A stretch of DNA of 39,200 bases from Verrucomicrobiota bacterium. GTDB taxonomy: Bacteria; Verrucomicrobiota; Verrucomicrobiia; Limisphaerales; SIBE01. Below the pieces are notes generated by a model. It was not told where the DNA came from. It was given only the letters and a program-made list of their open reading frames with translations, and did no database searches. Where the stretch lies: positions 1 through 39,200 of the forward strand of contig JAQBVM010000022.1 of assembly GCA_027623095.1 (NCBI GenBank), in the 5' to 3' direction. The first letter of the stretch is position 1, and each line of letters starts with the position of its first letter. A program made the position numbers and the translations under genes. Below are positions 24,810 through 34,300 of this stretch, piece by piece.

Positions 24810-25775
24810 TTACTGCATCGCCCGCATTTGGCGGCGCACCTTGGACCGCACCAAGATCGCGATCACGTTCAGGGCAAACGTCAGCATGAGCAACACCAAA
24901 ACCGTGGCATACAGGATTGGGCGCGTCTTCTCGATGTTGGGAGACTGCGTCGAAAGAATAAACACATGATAGCCCAGATCCATGAACTGGTCCGCGAGCG
25001 AGTGCGGAAGGTTCGCCATATAGTAAGCCGCGCCCGTAAACAGAATCGGCGCTACTTCTCCCGCCGCGCGGCTGATTGCGAGAATACCGCCCGTGAGGAT
25101 TCCCGGCAAAGCCTGGGGCAGCACAATCTTGATGACCGTCTGCAGCCGGGTGGCTCCCAGCGCCAAGCTCGCCTCTCGCAACCCGGGAGCAATCGCTCGC
25201 AACGATTCCTCGGTGGCAACAACGACAACCGGCAGCGTCATGACCGCCAGCGTCATCGAAGCCCAGAGCAATCCGGGTTTGCCCCAGACGGGATTCTGCG
25301 CGTTCGGATGCAGAAGATTGTCCGCGTGAAAACCCACGAAACTGATAAAGAAACCAAGGCCGAACAAACCGAATACAATCGAAGGAACCCCTGCCAGATT
25401 ATTCACAGCGCTTCGAATAATGCGGGTCGTCAGCGAAGTTCTGGAAGCGTATTCGGTCAAATAAATCGCCGTGATGACGCCGGCGGGAACAACAAATAGT
25501 GTCATCAGAATAACCCTCGCGGCGGTGCCGACAATCATTGGAAGCACTCCGGCCTTGTTGACGTCGAACATGTCCTGCTCCGTTCCAGAAGTAACAAAGC
25601 GCCAGGACAGAGTGTCCCAGCCGAGCAACACGACATTCCCGACAATGACCGCCAGGATCGCAAGAATCAGCACCGTCGAAAGACCCGTCAGTCCGGTGAA
25701 AAAGAATGAGATCACGTCAAACCTGGCTCGAGGGAAGCCGTCCGGGAGAATCGAGCGAACGGCGAGAGTGCTCAT
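24810..25775 (-). CDS. pstA: phosphate ABC transporter permease PstA
   Basis: The 321-residue membrane subunit has a first hydrophobic helix at about 30-54 ([20 protein letters not shown]) followed by a periplasmic loop. Five more helices include the permease block [40 protein letters not shown] and the cytoplasmic EAA-type loop [20 protein letters not shown], which docks on PstB. ATG overlaps the pstC stop in an ATGA and has GGAGGG six bases upstream. With PstC it forms the translocation channel for phosphate. Confidence 0.93.
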   Translation of the reverse strand: MSTLAVRSILPDGFPRARFDVISFFFTGLTGLSTVLILAILAVIVGNVVLLGWDTLSWRFVTSGTEQDMFDVNKAGVLPMIVGTAARVILMTLFVVPAGVITAIYLTEYASRTSLTTRIIRSAVNNLAGVPSIVFGLFGLGFFISFVGFHADNLLHPNAQNPVWGKPGLLWASMTLAVMTLPVVVVATEESLRAIAPGLREASLALGATRLQTVIKIVLPQALPGILTGGILAISRAAGEVAPILFTGAAYYMANLPHSLADQFMDLGYHVFILSTQSPNIEKTRPILYATVLVLLMLTFALNVIAILVRSKVRRQMRAMQ

Positions 25776-26959
25776 GCTCTGCCCTCCAGCCGGCTCTTGA
25801 GGTTCTGAACGATAAAATCGCCGGCAAGGTTCGTCAGAAAGGTCAGCGCAAACAAGACCGTGCCCAGCATGAAAAGAATCCTGTAGTGATGCCCGCCGAA
25901 AACCGCTTCCGCCAATTCCGCGGCAATCGTTGCGGTGATCGTTCGAGTGGAGTCAAACAGATCCCACGACAGGATGCTGGCGTTTCCGCTGGCCATCAGC
26001 ACGATCATCGTTTCACCCATCGCCCGGCCGAAACCGAGTGCCACGGCCGCGAAAACCCCTGGCAATGCCGCTGGGAGGACGACTTGCCACGCCGCTTGCC
26101 ACCGGCTGGCGCCCAAAGCAAGCGCCGCCTGCACGTAACCCCGGGGCACACTGGTCAGCGCGTCCTCGGCGATTGTAAACACAACCGGTATGATCGCCAA
26201 GCCCAGCGCAATGCCCGCTACAAATGCGTTTAACCGCGACTCGTAGCCAAACGTTTTCTGCAAGAACGTGGCCATGACGATGAGGGCGAAGAAACCCAAT
26301 ACCACCGACGGAATCGCCGCCAGCATCTCGATTGACGGTTTGAGCCATTCTTTTGCCATTGGACTCGCCAGTTGCGAGATATAAATTGCCGCCCCCAGCG
26401 ATATCGGAACTGCAAATAGCAGGGCGACAAGGGTGGTCTTCAGACTGCCAGCCACAAGCGGAATGATGTTGTATTTTTGAATTCCGGAAACAGGTTGCCA
26501 AACGTAACTGGGGTGATCGTAGCCCGTCCATTGATGAGGCTGGAGCAAGTACCGCCACTCGATCGTGTTCTCTGCGGAATCCTTGTCCTTGGGCGCTTCT
26601 TGCGCCGCCTCCGATTTGACCTCCATCATCAGTGTGAGCGTCTCGCGGTCCATGGCGGTGAATTCGGCCTCAGACAATTCGAGGTAGCTTCTCAACTGCG
26701 CGGGCGAGAGCGTGTTCATTTCGCTTGGAGGAATCGCTTTCTGCGCCGCTGAGCTATCCAACCGGCCCAGAAAGATCGGAAGTGATTCGCGGAGTACAAA
26801 GACAAAGATGAGCAGCACGAGCACAATGGCGGACAAAGAGACTAACTGAATGCCCCGCTCCACAAGCCATTCGCCCGGTCTTCGGCGCGCTCCAATCGAA
26901 ATGCCCGACCAGTCCCGGATGTTCTTCAGTGGTTTGCGCAGCTTTGTCATGGGCACCAA
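25772..26959 (-). CDS. pstC: phosphate ABC transporter permease PstC
   Basis: The 395-residue membrane subunit has its first helix at about 36-56 (LVSLSAIVLVLLIFVFVLRE). A hydrophilic loop of roughly 100 residues follows (SSAAQKAIPPSEMNTLSPAQ to WTGYDHPSYVWQPVSGIQKYN) before the transport core IIPLVAGSLKTTLVALLFAV. The EAA loop is ALTSVPRGYVQAALALGASR. Canonical PstC proteins are about 300-320 residues with a short loop here, so the extension is the odd feature. It may contact PstS or the envelope. Twenty-four bases follow pstS, so the two are in one operon. Confidence 0.92.
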   Translation of the reverse strand: MVPMTKLRKPLKNIRDWSGISIGARRRPGEWLVERGIQLVSLSAIVLVLLIFVFVLRESLPIFLGRLDSSAAQKAIPPSEMNTLSPAQLRSYLELSEAEFTAMDRETLTLMMEVKSEAAQEAPKDKDSAENTIEWRYLLQPHQWTGYDHPSYVWQPVSGIQKYNIIPLVAGSLKTTLVALLFAVPISLGAAIYISQLASPMAKEWLKPSIEMLAAIPSVVLGFFALIVMATFLQKTFGYESRLNAFVAGIALGLAIIPVVFTIAEDALTSVPRGYVQAALALGASRWQAAWQVVLPAALPGVFAAVALGFGRAMGETMIVLMASGNASILSWDLFDSTRTITATIAAELAEAVFGGHHYRILFMLGTVLFALTFLTNLAGDFIVQNLKSRLEGRA

Positions 26960-26983
26960 ATCCTCAATCGAATGCGAAAACCC

Positions 26984-27844
26984 TCAAAGTTCCTGATCCA
27001 CGTTCTTCGGCAGCGGATAATACCCGACATCCTTTACAACAGCCTGGCCCGCTTCGCTGCGAATCCATTTGAGGTAATCGCCGATTTCGCCGTTGTCCAG
27101 TGCCGGGTTCACATAGATGTACAGATAGCGCCAGATAGGGTAGCTGCCGTTCATTACATTGAGTTCGCTCGGTTCCACCGCCGGGGACTGTGAGTCTTTG
27201 CGGATGTTCAGAGGACGGATGCCCTCGGCGTACGCGGCCCCTCCGAAGCCGATTCCATTCGGATCCTTGGAAACGGCCTGCACCACCGCCGCAGTGCCGG
27301 GCATCGTCTGGGCGGTGGCCGCATAGTCCGCCCCTTCGAGCACATGATCTTTGAAAAACTCATAGGTGCCCGAACTGTTCTCACGGCTGTAAAGCACAAC
27401 GGGCGAGTCCGGACCGCCGAGCTGCTTCCAGTTGGTCACTTTGCCGGCAAAAATGTTCTTAAGCTGTTCCACCGTTAAATCGGAGATGGAATTTCTTGAG
27501 TTCACGTAAACAGAAAGCCCGTCGAGGCAGACCTTGTACTCGCGGGGACGGGCTCCGAACGCCCTCACGCAAGCAAGCACCTCTTTGGCTTTAATAGGAC
27601 GCGACGCGTTGCACAGATCGGTTGTTTTGTTTTGCAACGCGGCGAATCCCGTGCCCGAACCGCCTCCGGTCACTTGAATCGTGACGCCCGAATGGCCGCC
27701 CATGTACACTTCCGCCCATTTCTGGGCGAGAATAACGAGTGTGTCCGAACCTTTGGCGGTAATGGCGCCCGCATGCAATGAGACCGTCTGTAAAACGGCC
27801 GCAAGGCAAAGGCTAAGTTTTTTGAGTTTGTTTTTCATGTTCAT
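26984..27844 (-). CDS. pstS: phosphate-binding protein PstS
   Basis: The product has 286 residues from the ATG at 27844, which lies about eight bases after a CGGAC ribosome-binding site; Met-3 at 27838 is an alternative. The frame stays open further upstream, but that part has no signal peptide and covers the promoter. The leader MNMKNKLKKLSLCLAAVLQT ends at a VSLHA cleavage site. The mature protein begins ITAKGSDTLVILAQKWAEVY and has the phosphate-binding elements TGGGSGTGFAALQNKTTD and YSRENSSGTYEFF. It captures phosphate in the periplasm for PstCAB. It is first in the operon and carries a candidate Pho box array 38 bases upstream. Confidence 0.93.
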   Translation of the reverse strand: MNMKNKLKKLSLCLAAVLQTVSLHAGAITAKGSDTLVILAQKWAEVYMGGHSGVTIQVTGGGSGTGFAALQNKTTDLCNASRPIKAKEVLACVRAFGARPREYKVCLDGLSVYVNSRNSISDLTVEQLKNIFAGKVTNWKQLGGPDSPVVLYSRENSSGTYEFFKDHVLEGADYAATAQTMPGTAAVVQAVSKDPNGIGFGGAAYAEGIRPLNIRKDSQSPAVEPSELNVMNGSYPIWRYLYIYVNPALDNGEIGDYLKWIRSEAGQAVVKDVGYYPLPKNVDQEL

Positions 27845-27882
27845 ATATTTGTCCGTGAATAGCTTCGCGCCATCATCTGAAA

Positions 27883-27915
27883 ATCCCGTGTCGGTTCCGT
27901 TACGAACGCGTGACA
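27883..27915 (-). promoter_or_regulatory. candidate Pho box array upstream of pstS
   Basis: On the minus strand three consecutive 11-mers begin TGTCAC, CGTAAC and CGACAC. Half-sites spaced exactly 11 bases apart are the hallmark of PhoB binding. The same first two half-sites, with the joined plus-strand form GTTACGAACGCGTGACA, recur at 15 of 17 positions before the porin gene. It ends 38 bases before the pstS ATG, a position suited to a -35-replacing activator site. Confidence 0.6.
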
Positions 27916-28086
27916 CCGACCGCGTTCGAGCGGAGGTTCTGCGCAGTGCATCTCCGACTTTTTGGAACAATCGTTGGACGGCGGGTGTCCCAGCTCGCAG
28001 CACTCTGAAAATATTCCTCGCATCGGAAACAAGTGGATGCAACTCCACGAACAACTCGCAAATGCGGCGGGATTTATGCGTTTCGC

Positions 28087-29607
28087 CTAAAAATCCACCT
28101 GAAACCTGGTTTGAATGGAATGGCCCCGCCCATCACTATTACCTCGGTCCACATCGCTGAAGATATAGTTCAACATCGCCCGCGCGTTCGGGTTGAGATG
28201 CCAATTCAAGCCCGCCGTATAGTCCGCCAACCGTCCGCCAGTTACCGACTCGTCATCAAGATTCAGTCTTGAGTAGCGCAACGCGAACTCCAGTGCTCCA
28301 AAGCCGCCGCCGCGAAACGAGAAATTCCTGAGCGGTTGCACGCGCCCGACGATACCTTCCGAGGCAACATAGGGACGATGTTCACCGGTCAAGAACCAAC
28401 TGCCGAAAACGTAGAATCCATCGAAGCCTGGATCCAAGCCGCTGACTGCGTTTACCCAGGCACGAAAATATTCCGCCTGCAAAGACACTGACCCGAAAGT
28501 CCAGAGGGACTCGACATTGGAGAGGTACAGGGCCGTCGCCCCGAAATCTTTGGTGTCCACGTATGGAGGCGCCAAGTGGGCCTCGGGCCGGGCACGAAAT
28601 CGTACCGTGTCATTCTCCGGGTCCACCACGCTTCCCCCGGCTCCGACGTGCCAGTAGCGCCGCCCATTCGACGATTCATCTTTCCAAGGAAGCGCAGTAA
28701 TTCGCCCCGTGACATGCGTGCCGCTATCGAAACTGTCGCCGTCTCCGCGGTCATTCTTATCGTCCGAAAAAATGCCAAGAGCCCAAGTCGCCCTTCCATC
28801 GAACATCTCGTTGTGGACCATAGCGCCCACATTCCTTGCCGGTGAAAATGCTTCGATCGGAGCCGCCCGTTCCATGAACGTCGTATAGTTGTCACTCGTC
28901 AATTGCTCCAAACTAAAGGGCTCATATCGCTGGCCAAGCTGAAGAACGCCAAGATAAGGAATCTCCTTCAAGCCAACATACACATCCGCAAACTTGAAAT
29001 CCGATCCGGCGAAATCGATCTGCGTCTTATAGAAGACGGGAACTCCCAGATTCAGATCTCCGCTTGTGTAAATGCGCACGCGGCGAAACTCGGAAGCCGA
29101 GGCCGCGTCGCCAGCAATCCCCTTTAACGAGGCGTCCTGATCGAATGCGGCCATGTCAAATTGAATTCGCCCTCCAATTTTTCCTTTGAGCGTCTTTCCA
29201 TCGGCGGATTCGAATCCAAGGCCGTTTTTCCAGAAGAACTTTACGTCTGTGTTCGAACCGGGTATGGCGGCAGGCGCGGATGCGGCATGAGGTTCCGCCA
29301 CCGGCGCCGTTTGCGCTGCGTGCGAAGCAGCCGCTAAGTTTGCCGGTTCAGTCAGCGCAGGAGGCTTGCCTGAGCGGAGTTCGTCAACCTGCTTCCTTAG
29401 TTCGGTGTTCTGAATCAATAGCAGATCAACCGTCTTCTCCAGGCGCCGGAGACGTTCGGAATCCGATTGTACTGCGGCTGGCGAACTCGATCCAATCGCG
29501 CCCTCCACCGGTTTCCCCGAAACAGTTCTATTCAACGCCAGACTTAACACAGTAATGAAGAGGATCAGATTTCGCCTAAGATGCGATCCAAAGGGTAATT
29601 TGTTCAT
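28087..29607 (-). CDS. phosphate-selective porin (OprP/OprO family)
   Basis: The product has 506 residues from the ATG at 29607, preceded by a purine run. The signal peptide is MNKLPFGSHLRRNLILFITVLSLALNRTVSG. A coiled-coil stretch at about 50-80 (SERLRRLEKTVDLLLIQNTE...) is typical of trimeric porins of this group. The barrel shows FKTLKGKIGGRIQFD-like and IDFAGSDFKFADVYVGLKEI segments and ends on an aromatic residue (FQVDF), the outer-membrane insertion signal. Porin O and P proteins conduct anions such as phosphate and polyphosphate. Its position before pstS and a five-unit Pho box array upstream fit phosphate-starvation induction. The exact ion selectivity is inferred from family and context. 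Confidence 0.85.
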   Translation of the reverse strand: MNKLPFGSHLRRNLILFITVLSLALNRTVSGKPVEGAIGSSSPAAVQSDSERLRRLEKTVDLLLIQNTELRKQVDELRSGKPPALTEPANLAAASHAAQTAPVAEPHAASAPAAIPGSNTDVKFFWKNGLGFESADGKTLKGKIGGRIQFDMAAFDQDASLKGIAGDAASASEFRRVRIYTSGDLNLGVPVFYKTQIDFAGSDFKFADVYVGLKEIPYLGVLQLGQRYEPFSLEQLTSDNYTTFMERAAPIEAFSPARNVGAMVHNEMFDGRATWALGIFSDDKNDRGDGDSFDSGTHVTGRITALPWKDESSNGRRYWHVGAGGSVVDPENDTVRFRARPEAHLAPPYVDTKDFGATALYLSNVESLWTFGSVSLQAEYFRAWVNAVSGLDPGFDGFYVFGSWFLTGEHRPYVASEGIVGRVQPLRNFSFRGGGFGALEFALRYSRLNLDDESVTGGRLADYTAGLNWHLNPNARAMLNYIFSDVDRGNSDGRGHSIQTRFQVDF

Positions 29608-29665
29608 CTTTCTTTTTTTTTCCCTATTCAATGGGGTTCCACCGTCGCTTCTGCAACAACGCTTC

Positions 29666-29720
29666 CATTTTCGACAACCCAGTGACAACTGAGGGTCGAA
29701 ATTGTTACGATTGCGTGACA
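29666..29720 (-). promoter_or_regulatory. candidate five-unit Pho box array upstream of the porin gene
   Basis: On the minus strand five 11-mers follow one another without a gap. Their first six bases are TGTCAC, CGTAAC, CGACCC, TGTCAC and TGTCGA. The first three correspond, unit by unit, to the array before pstS; the last two form a second TGTCAC/TGTCGA pair placed 33 bases from the first. The array ends 58 bases before the porin ATG. Confidence 0.6.
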
Positions 29721-29888
29721 AACGAGAAAGCGGAATAAGTTCAGGTCGGTGTGGGTTGATCGCTTGACGTTTTGGGCTACAAGGTCGTTTGCCATGACGT
29801 GAGCAGAATCGGTGCGAGTTTTCGGTCGTTCATTTCGCGGGCACAGCCAAGACCTGGGGGATATTCCAACGGTCCCGTTAGTCGCGGA

Positions 29889-30033
29889 GCGTCTTGGACT
29901 GCGGTGACGAGCGAAGCGATTCACCGCTTTGGCGTCGGCTGGGTCGAACGCGTCAGGATTTTGAGAAGCGCTGGTTCCAGTCCGAAAGCGGTAACTGCGC
30001 AAGCTCCGTTACCGCACTCCAAAACCTGGCGGA
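29889..30033. repeat. CGTCTTGGAGTGCGG inverted repeat, copy 1
   Basis: Left arm GCGTCTTGGACTGCGGTGACG (from 29889) and right arm ending CCGCACTCCAAAACCTGGCG near 30031 are near-complements. An inner pair, TCACCGCTTT / AAAGCGGTAA, pairs further in. Related copies lie at 30063, 34573 and 36076. No coding capacity. Confidence 0.55.
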
Positions 30034-30062
30034 CGATTGACGGGGCTCTAAATCAGCGCGCG

Positions 30063-30097
30063 AGCGTCTTGGACAGCGGCAGCCCTCAGCCGCTTTT
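30063..30097. repeat. CGTCTTGGAGTGCGG repeat, left half-copy
   Basis: AGCGTCTTGGACAGCGGCAG followed by a CCGC-containing stretch corresponds to the left arm of the element at 29889-30033. The opposite arm is missing. It lies only 30 bases after the full copy and in the same orientation. Confidence 0.4.
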
Positions 30098-30237
30098 CTT
30101 GCTGAAACCTCCGGTGTGCTCGACCGTGATTCGCCCGTTGTCGATTCCAAATTCTTCTTTCTCTCTCTGTTTCTTCCGTTATCTCCTGCTAAATTCAACC
30201 CCCGTTCGCAGGCGGATCTCCAGGATTCCTTAGGGCC

Positions 30238-30355
30238 ATCACTTCGCATGAAAACGCCGATTCGCCCCGCGTTCCTTGTTTTCTGTGGGAAGGTGAGACT
30301 TCAATCGAATCCGTTCATCGGTGGATTTTAGGGTTCGGCCCTCCCGTTTTCTGGG
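30238..30355. repeat. GGTGAGA/GGGTTCGGC repeat, copy 1 (internally deleted)
   Basis: Shares with 35931-36057 the ordered words CACTTCGCATGAAAA, GATTC, GGTGAGACTTCAATCGAA, GGGTTCGGC and CCTCCCGTTTTC. This copy lacks the second arm's inner part (about 11 bases between GGGTTCGG and CCTCCC), so its hairpin is weaker than in the other copy. Confidence 0.45.
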
Positions 30356-30394
30356 AATCTCATTTGCCTGTCAGTATTCCAGTTCAAACTGCGC

Positions 30395-31168
30395 TTGCTT
30401 TCCTGTCTGCAAGGAAGTCAGATCATCTCAATCAAAGGAATGCAGCGAAGAAACGAAACCTTTTTACGACTGCCGCGACCTCGAGTCGAATGGGCCGAGG
30501 AAATCGAGCCCGATCCTCGGACGGTCAATCTGCCCGCGTTCGTCCATGAAACCTGGCTTGATTCGAGAGGCTGCGGACCGAACGAACGCGTCTTTCGAAA
30601 TGCCCTGAAAGCCTGTTCAGAGCGCGAAGCCTCCTTCCGGAAGTCATTCGGATTTACCTTGATCGAGTTGCTGGTTGTCATCGCAATCATCGCAATCTTG
30701 GCCTCGCTGTTATTGCCGGCTCTGGCGAACGCAAAAGGAAAAGCCCGCCAGATCAACTGCGTCAGCAATCTCAAGCAAATCGGCCTGGCCATCGCGCTCT
30801 ACAAACCCGACCACAACGAAGTGAATCCGCCGCATCGCTTATGTCCTGACACTCCGGATGACCCGTTCGGCCTCACGGCAGGAGTGCCCTCCGGAAATGG
30901 TCCGAATAGTCCGCCTCCCACGGGCGTTAACGAAACTTGGTGGGCACCGTATGACCCCGCTCAAGTCCCCGACGGTGTGCCGGGAACCGGGTTCAGACCC
31001 GGCCTTCTCACCGGATATTTTGGGATGACCAATATCTTCAAATGTCCTGAAGAACCCAGGTGGCAGTGTTCCTACGGCATGAACTACAGCACCGGCAGTC
31101 CGGCGGGGCAGCCCAACGGACCTGCTGCGTCAAAGAATATGTTGCGGACGTCTAGGATTTCTGTTTAA
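30395..31168 (+). pseudogene. type II secretion/type IV pseudopilin-like protein (DUF1559-like), 3'-truncated
   Basis: The N-methylation/prepilin motif is perfect: KSFG, then [20 protein letters not shown] with Glu at mature position +5, then [20 protein letters not shown]. This class is expanded in Verrucomicrobiota, Planctomycetota and Lentisphaerota, where the proteins form surface pseudopilus components. Two things are wrong. The segment before the cleavage site is about 86 residues from 30395 (or 71 from the ATG at 30440), far longer than a normal leader. The frame also stops at SRISV, where related proteins continue for many residues with a D-G/F-rich C-terminal section. No such continuation is recognisable in the next 170 bases in any frame. 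I take it as truncated, possibly still expressed. Confidence 0.6.
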
Positions 31169-31344
31169 CAACACCCACCGTGTACGAGAATCAACAGGAA
31201 CCCACCGACGTGAAATCATTCTACGGTGAGATGATACTCTCTGTGAAAATTCCAAATTCTGCCTCGCGCGGATGAGGGGCCGCCGGACACTGGATTCTTG
31301 ATTCCGTGTAACCCATTCGATCAACCGGGCGATTTGTTGCTTTC

Positions 31345-34300
31345 ATGAAGCTCATTCAATTGGCGCTGCGCCGACCGTTGACAGTGATTGTCATGGTGCT
31401 CGCTGTCGCGATCGGCGCGTGGATCGCCCTTCAGCGCATGACGCGCGACGTGTTCCCGCCGCTGGGCATTCCAACGATTTATGTGGCGCAACCATACGGA
31501 GGCATGGATCCGGCGCAGATGGAGGGGTATATCACTTACCGCTACGAGTACCACTTTCTCTACATCACGGGAATCGAGCACGTGGAATCCAAGTCCATCC
31601 AGGGCGCTTCGATCATGAAGCTTCAATTTCATCCGGGCACGGACATGAGCCAGGCGATGTCCGAGACCGTGGCCCAAGTGAACCGCTCGCGCGCGTTCAT
31701 GCCGCCGGGCACGGTGCCGCCGTTCATCATGCGCTTCGACGCCGGAAGCGTTGCCGTCGGTTACCTGGTCTTCTCGACCGATAACCCCGACCGCACGCTT
31801 GGGCAGATGCAGGACCAGGCGCTCAACCGCGTCCGCCCGCTTTTCGCGACGCTGCCGGGCGTCTCGGCGCCACCGCCCTTCGGCGGCAGCGCGCGGTCCA
31901 TCGTGGTCAACGTGAATCCAGACCGCATGCGCGCCTACGGCCTCTCGCCGGACCAGATCGTCGAGGCGATGGCGCAAGCCAATTTGGTCAGCCCGTCGGG
32001 CAATATGAACCTCGGGGACAAATACCCGATCGTCCCGATCAACGCGATCGTAAGCAATATCAAGGACCTCGAGGGCGTGCCCTTGAAGAAAACGGAACAT
32101 GGCGCGGTCTTCCTGCGCGACGTCGCCACGGTGGAGGATTCAGCGGATGTCATTACCTCCTACGCCCTGGCGAATGGCCGGCGAACGGTCTATCTGCCGG
32201 TCACAAAACGCGGGGATGCCTCAACACTCGAAGTCGTCAGACTTGTCAAAAAGAACCTGCCGGAGTTCCAGAAGATTTTGCCCGAAGATATCAACGTCAG
32301 CTACGAATTTGATCAATCGCCCGTGGTTGAACGTTCAATCAATGACCTGGTGAAAGAGGGCGCCCTGGGAGCCGTGCTCAGTGGGTTGATGGTGCTTCTG
32401 TTTTTGCGCGATTGGCGCAGCGCGCTCATTGTGGTGATCAATATTCCGCTTTCGCTGCTGGCGGCAGTGTTTGCACTATGGATGAGCGGCCAGAACATTC
32501 ACCTGATGACGTTGGGCGGTTTGGCGCTGGCAGTGGGTATTCTCGTGGACATGTCCACCGTGGCGGTCGAGAACATCCACACCCATTTGGCAGCCGGCCG
32601 GCCGATCGCCCGGGCGGTGGCCTCCGCGAGCGTGGAGGTGGCGCCACCACTTCTGATCGCGTTGCTTTGCATCCTCGCAGTCTTTATTCCGGCCTTCTTC
32701 ATGGAGGGGGCGGCGAAGGCGCTGTTTGTGCCTCTGTCTTTGGCGGTGGCTTTTTCGATGGTCGCCTCGTTTTTCCTTTCCACAACTCTTGTTCCCATTC
32801 TGAGTGTGTGGTTTTTGCGCGGTCACGCGAGCGAAGTTCATGACGCGTCTTTCAGCAGGCGAATGCAAAAAATGTATTCGGGAATCTTGCGCGGGGTGGT
32901 CGCCGCGCGCTGGCCGTTGGTGCTGGTTTACCTGGCTGTGACGGGAGCTGTGGTTTGGTTTGTTGGCTCCCGGGTGGGATCGGAGATTTTTCCGAAAACC
33001 GATACCGGCCAGTTCGCCCTGAGATTTCGCGCGCCGAGCGGAACAAGGGTGGAAATCTCCGAGAATATCGCCCAGGGCATTTTGCGAATCATCGCGCGCG
33101 AGGCGGGCGGCGAGGAGAAGATTGACGTGACGATCGGGATGGTCGGCGTGCATGGCGCCAGTTATCCGGTGAACCTGGTGCATTTGTGGAACGGCGGACC
33201 CGAGGAAGGCTGGCTCGCGGTGCAGCTCAAACGCGACTCCGGCTTGCGCGTCGAGGCTTTCACCGAACACTTGCGCGGAGTCTTGCGCGGCGAGCTCCCG
33301 GACGTGCGCCTGTCATTCGAGCCCCAGGACATCGTGAGCCGCGTAATGAGCTTCGGATCCTCCACCCCCATCGAGATTGCCGTCAGCGGACCCAGCATCG
33401 CCGTCAACCAAGCTTACGCGCTGAAAATTCTTGACCGGTTGAAAGACATTCCGAATTTGCGCGATGCCCAAATTGCCCAGACGCTTGATTTCCCAACCGT
33501 GAACGTGAACGTGGACCGCGAGCGCGCCGGCCTGCTCGGAGTGAAGGTTGGCGACGTCACCCGTTCGCTCGTCGCGGCCACCACATCGAGCCGTTTTACC
33601 AAAGCGAACTTTTGGGCCGATCCAAACTCTGGCGTCAGTTACAATCTCCAGGTTCAGATTCCAGAGGATCGGACGAAGTCCATTGAGGATTTGCAGAATG
33701 TTCCGGTCACGGCGGAAGGCGGAAAAACGGTGCTCCTGCGCAATCTCGCCGAGATCAGCCAGGGTACCACCGTCGGCACGTACGAGCGCTACAACATGGC
33801 CCGTGTGGTCAGCATCACCGCCAACATCCACGACACGGATTTGGGCGCGATCGCGAGGGAGTTGAGAACGGCACTTGCGGACGCCGGTGATCCGCCCGAC
33901 ACGAAGACCCGCGTGGACTTGCGCGGCCAGCTCGTGCCCATGCAGCAACTCATCGACGGCTTCGGCGCCGGATTGGTGATTTCAGTCGTGGTGATTTTTC
34001 TGCTGCTCGCCGCGAACTTTCAATCCATCCGGCTGTCGTTGGTCGTTGTTTCCACGGTCCCCGCGGTCCTCGCCGGGATTGTGCTGACTCTTTGGCTCAC
34101 CGGCACGACGATCAACATCCAATCGGCGATGGGCTCGATTATGGCCGTGGGCGTTGCCGTGGCAAATGCGATTCTCCTCGTCACGTTCGCGGAGAAGGCG
34201 CGGAGCGAACCCGGTTCGCCCGCGAAAGGCGACCCGTTTGCAGCCGCCATTGCAGGGGCGGGCAGCCGTCTGCGGCCGATCTTGATGACAAGCTTCGCAA

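Larger units (their letters stand above)
29721..30394. other. 674-bp non-coding region rich in repeats
   Basis: Between the porin promoter and the pseudopilin gene. Contents: a full copy of the CGTCTTGGAGTGCGG inverted repeat (29889-30033), a left half-copy of the same family (30063-30097) and a copy of the ATGAAAAxxCxGATTC/GGTGAGA repeat (30238-30355). The remainder shows no gene or RNA that I can recognise. Confidence 0.5.

Noticed and set aside
29608-29665. T-rich run near 29610 as an intrinsic terminator
   Set aside because: It is the purine-rich ribosome-binding region of the porin on the other strand, with no GC stem before it.
31321-32100. Minus-strand frame opposite the start of the RND permease
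   Set aside because: Antisense shadow of a well-supported gene; highly charged translation with no recognisable motif.
32476-33270. 264-codon minus-strand frame inside the RND permease gene
   Set aside because: Same reason: antisense to conserved transmembrane and porter segments, His/Arg-rich, no motif.
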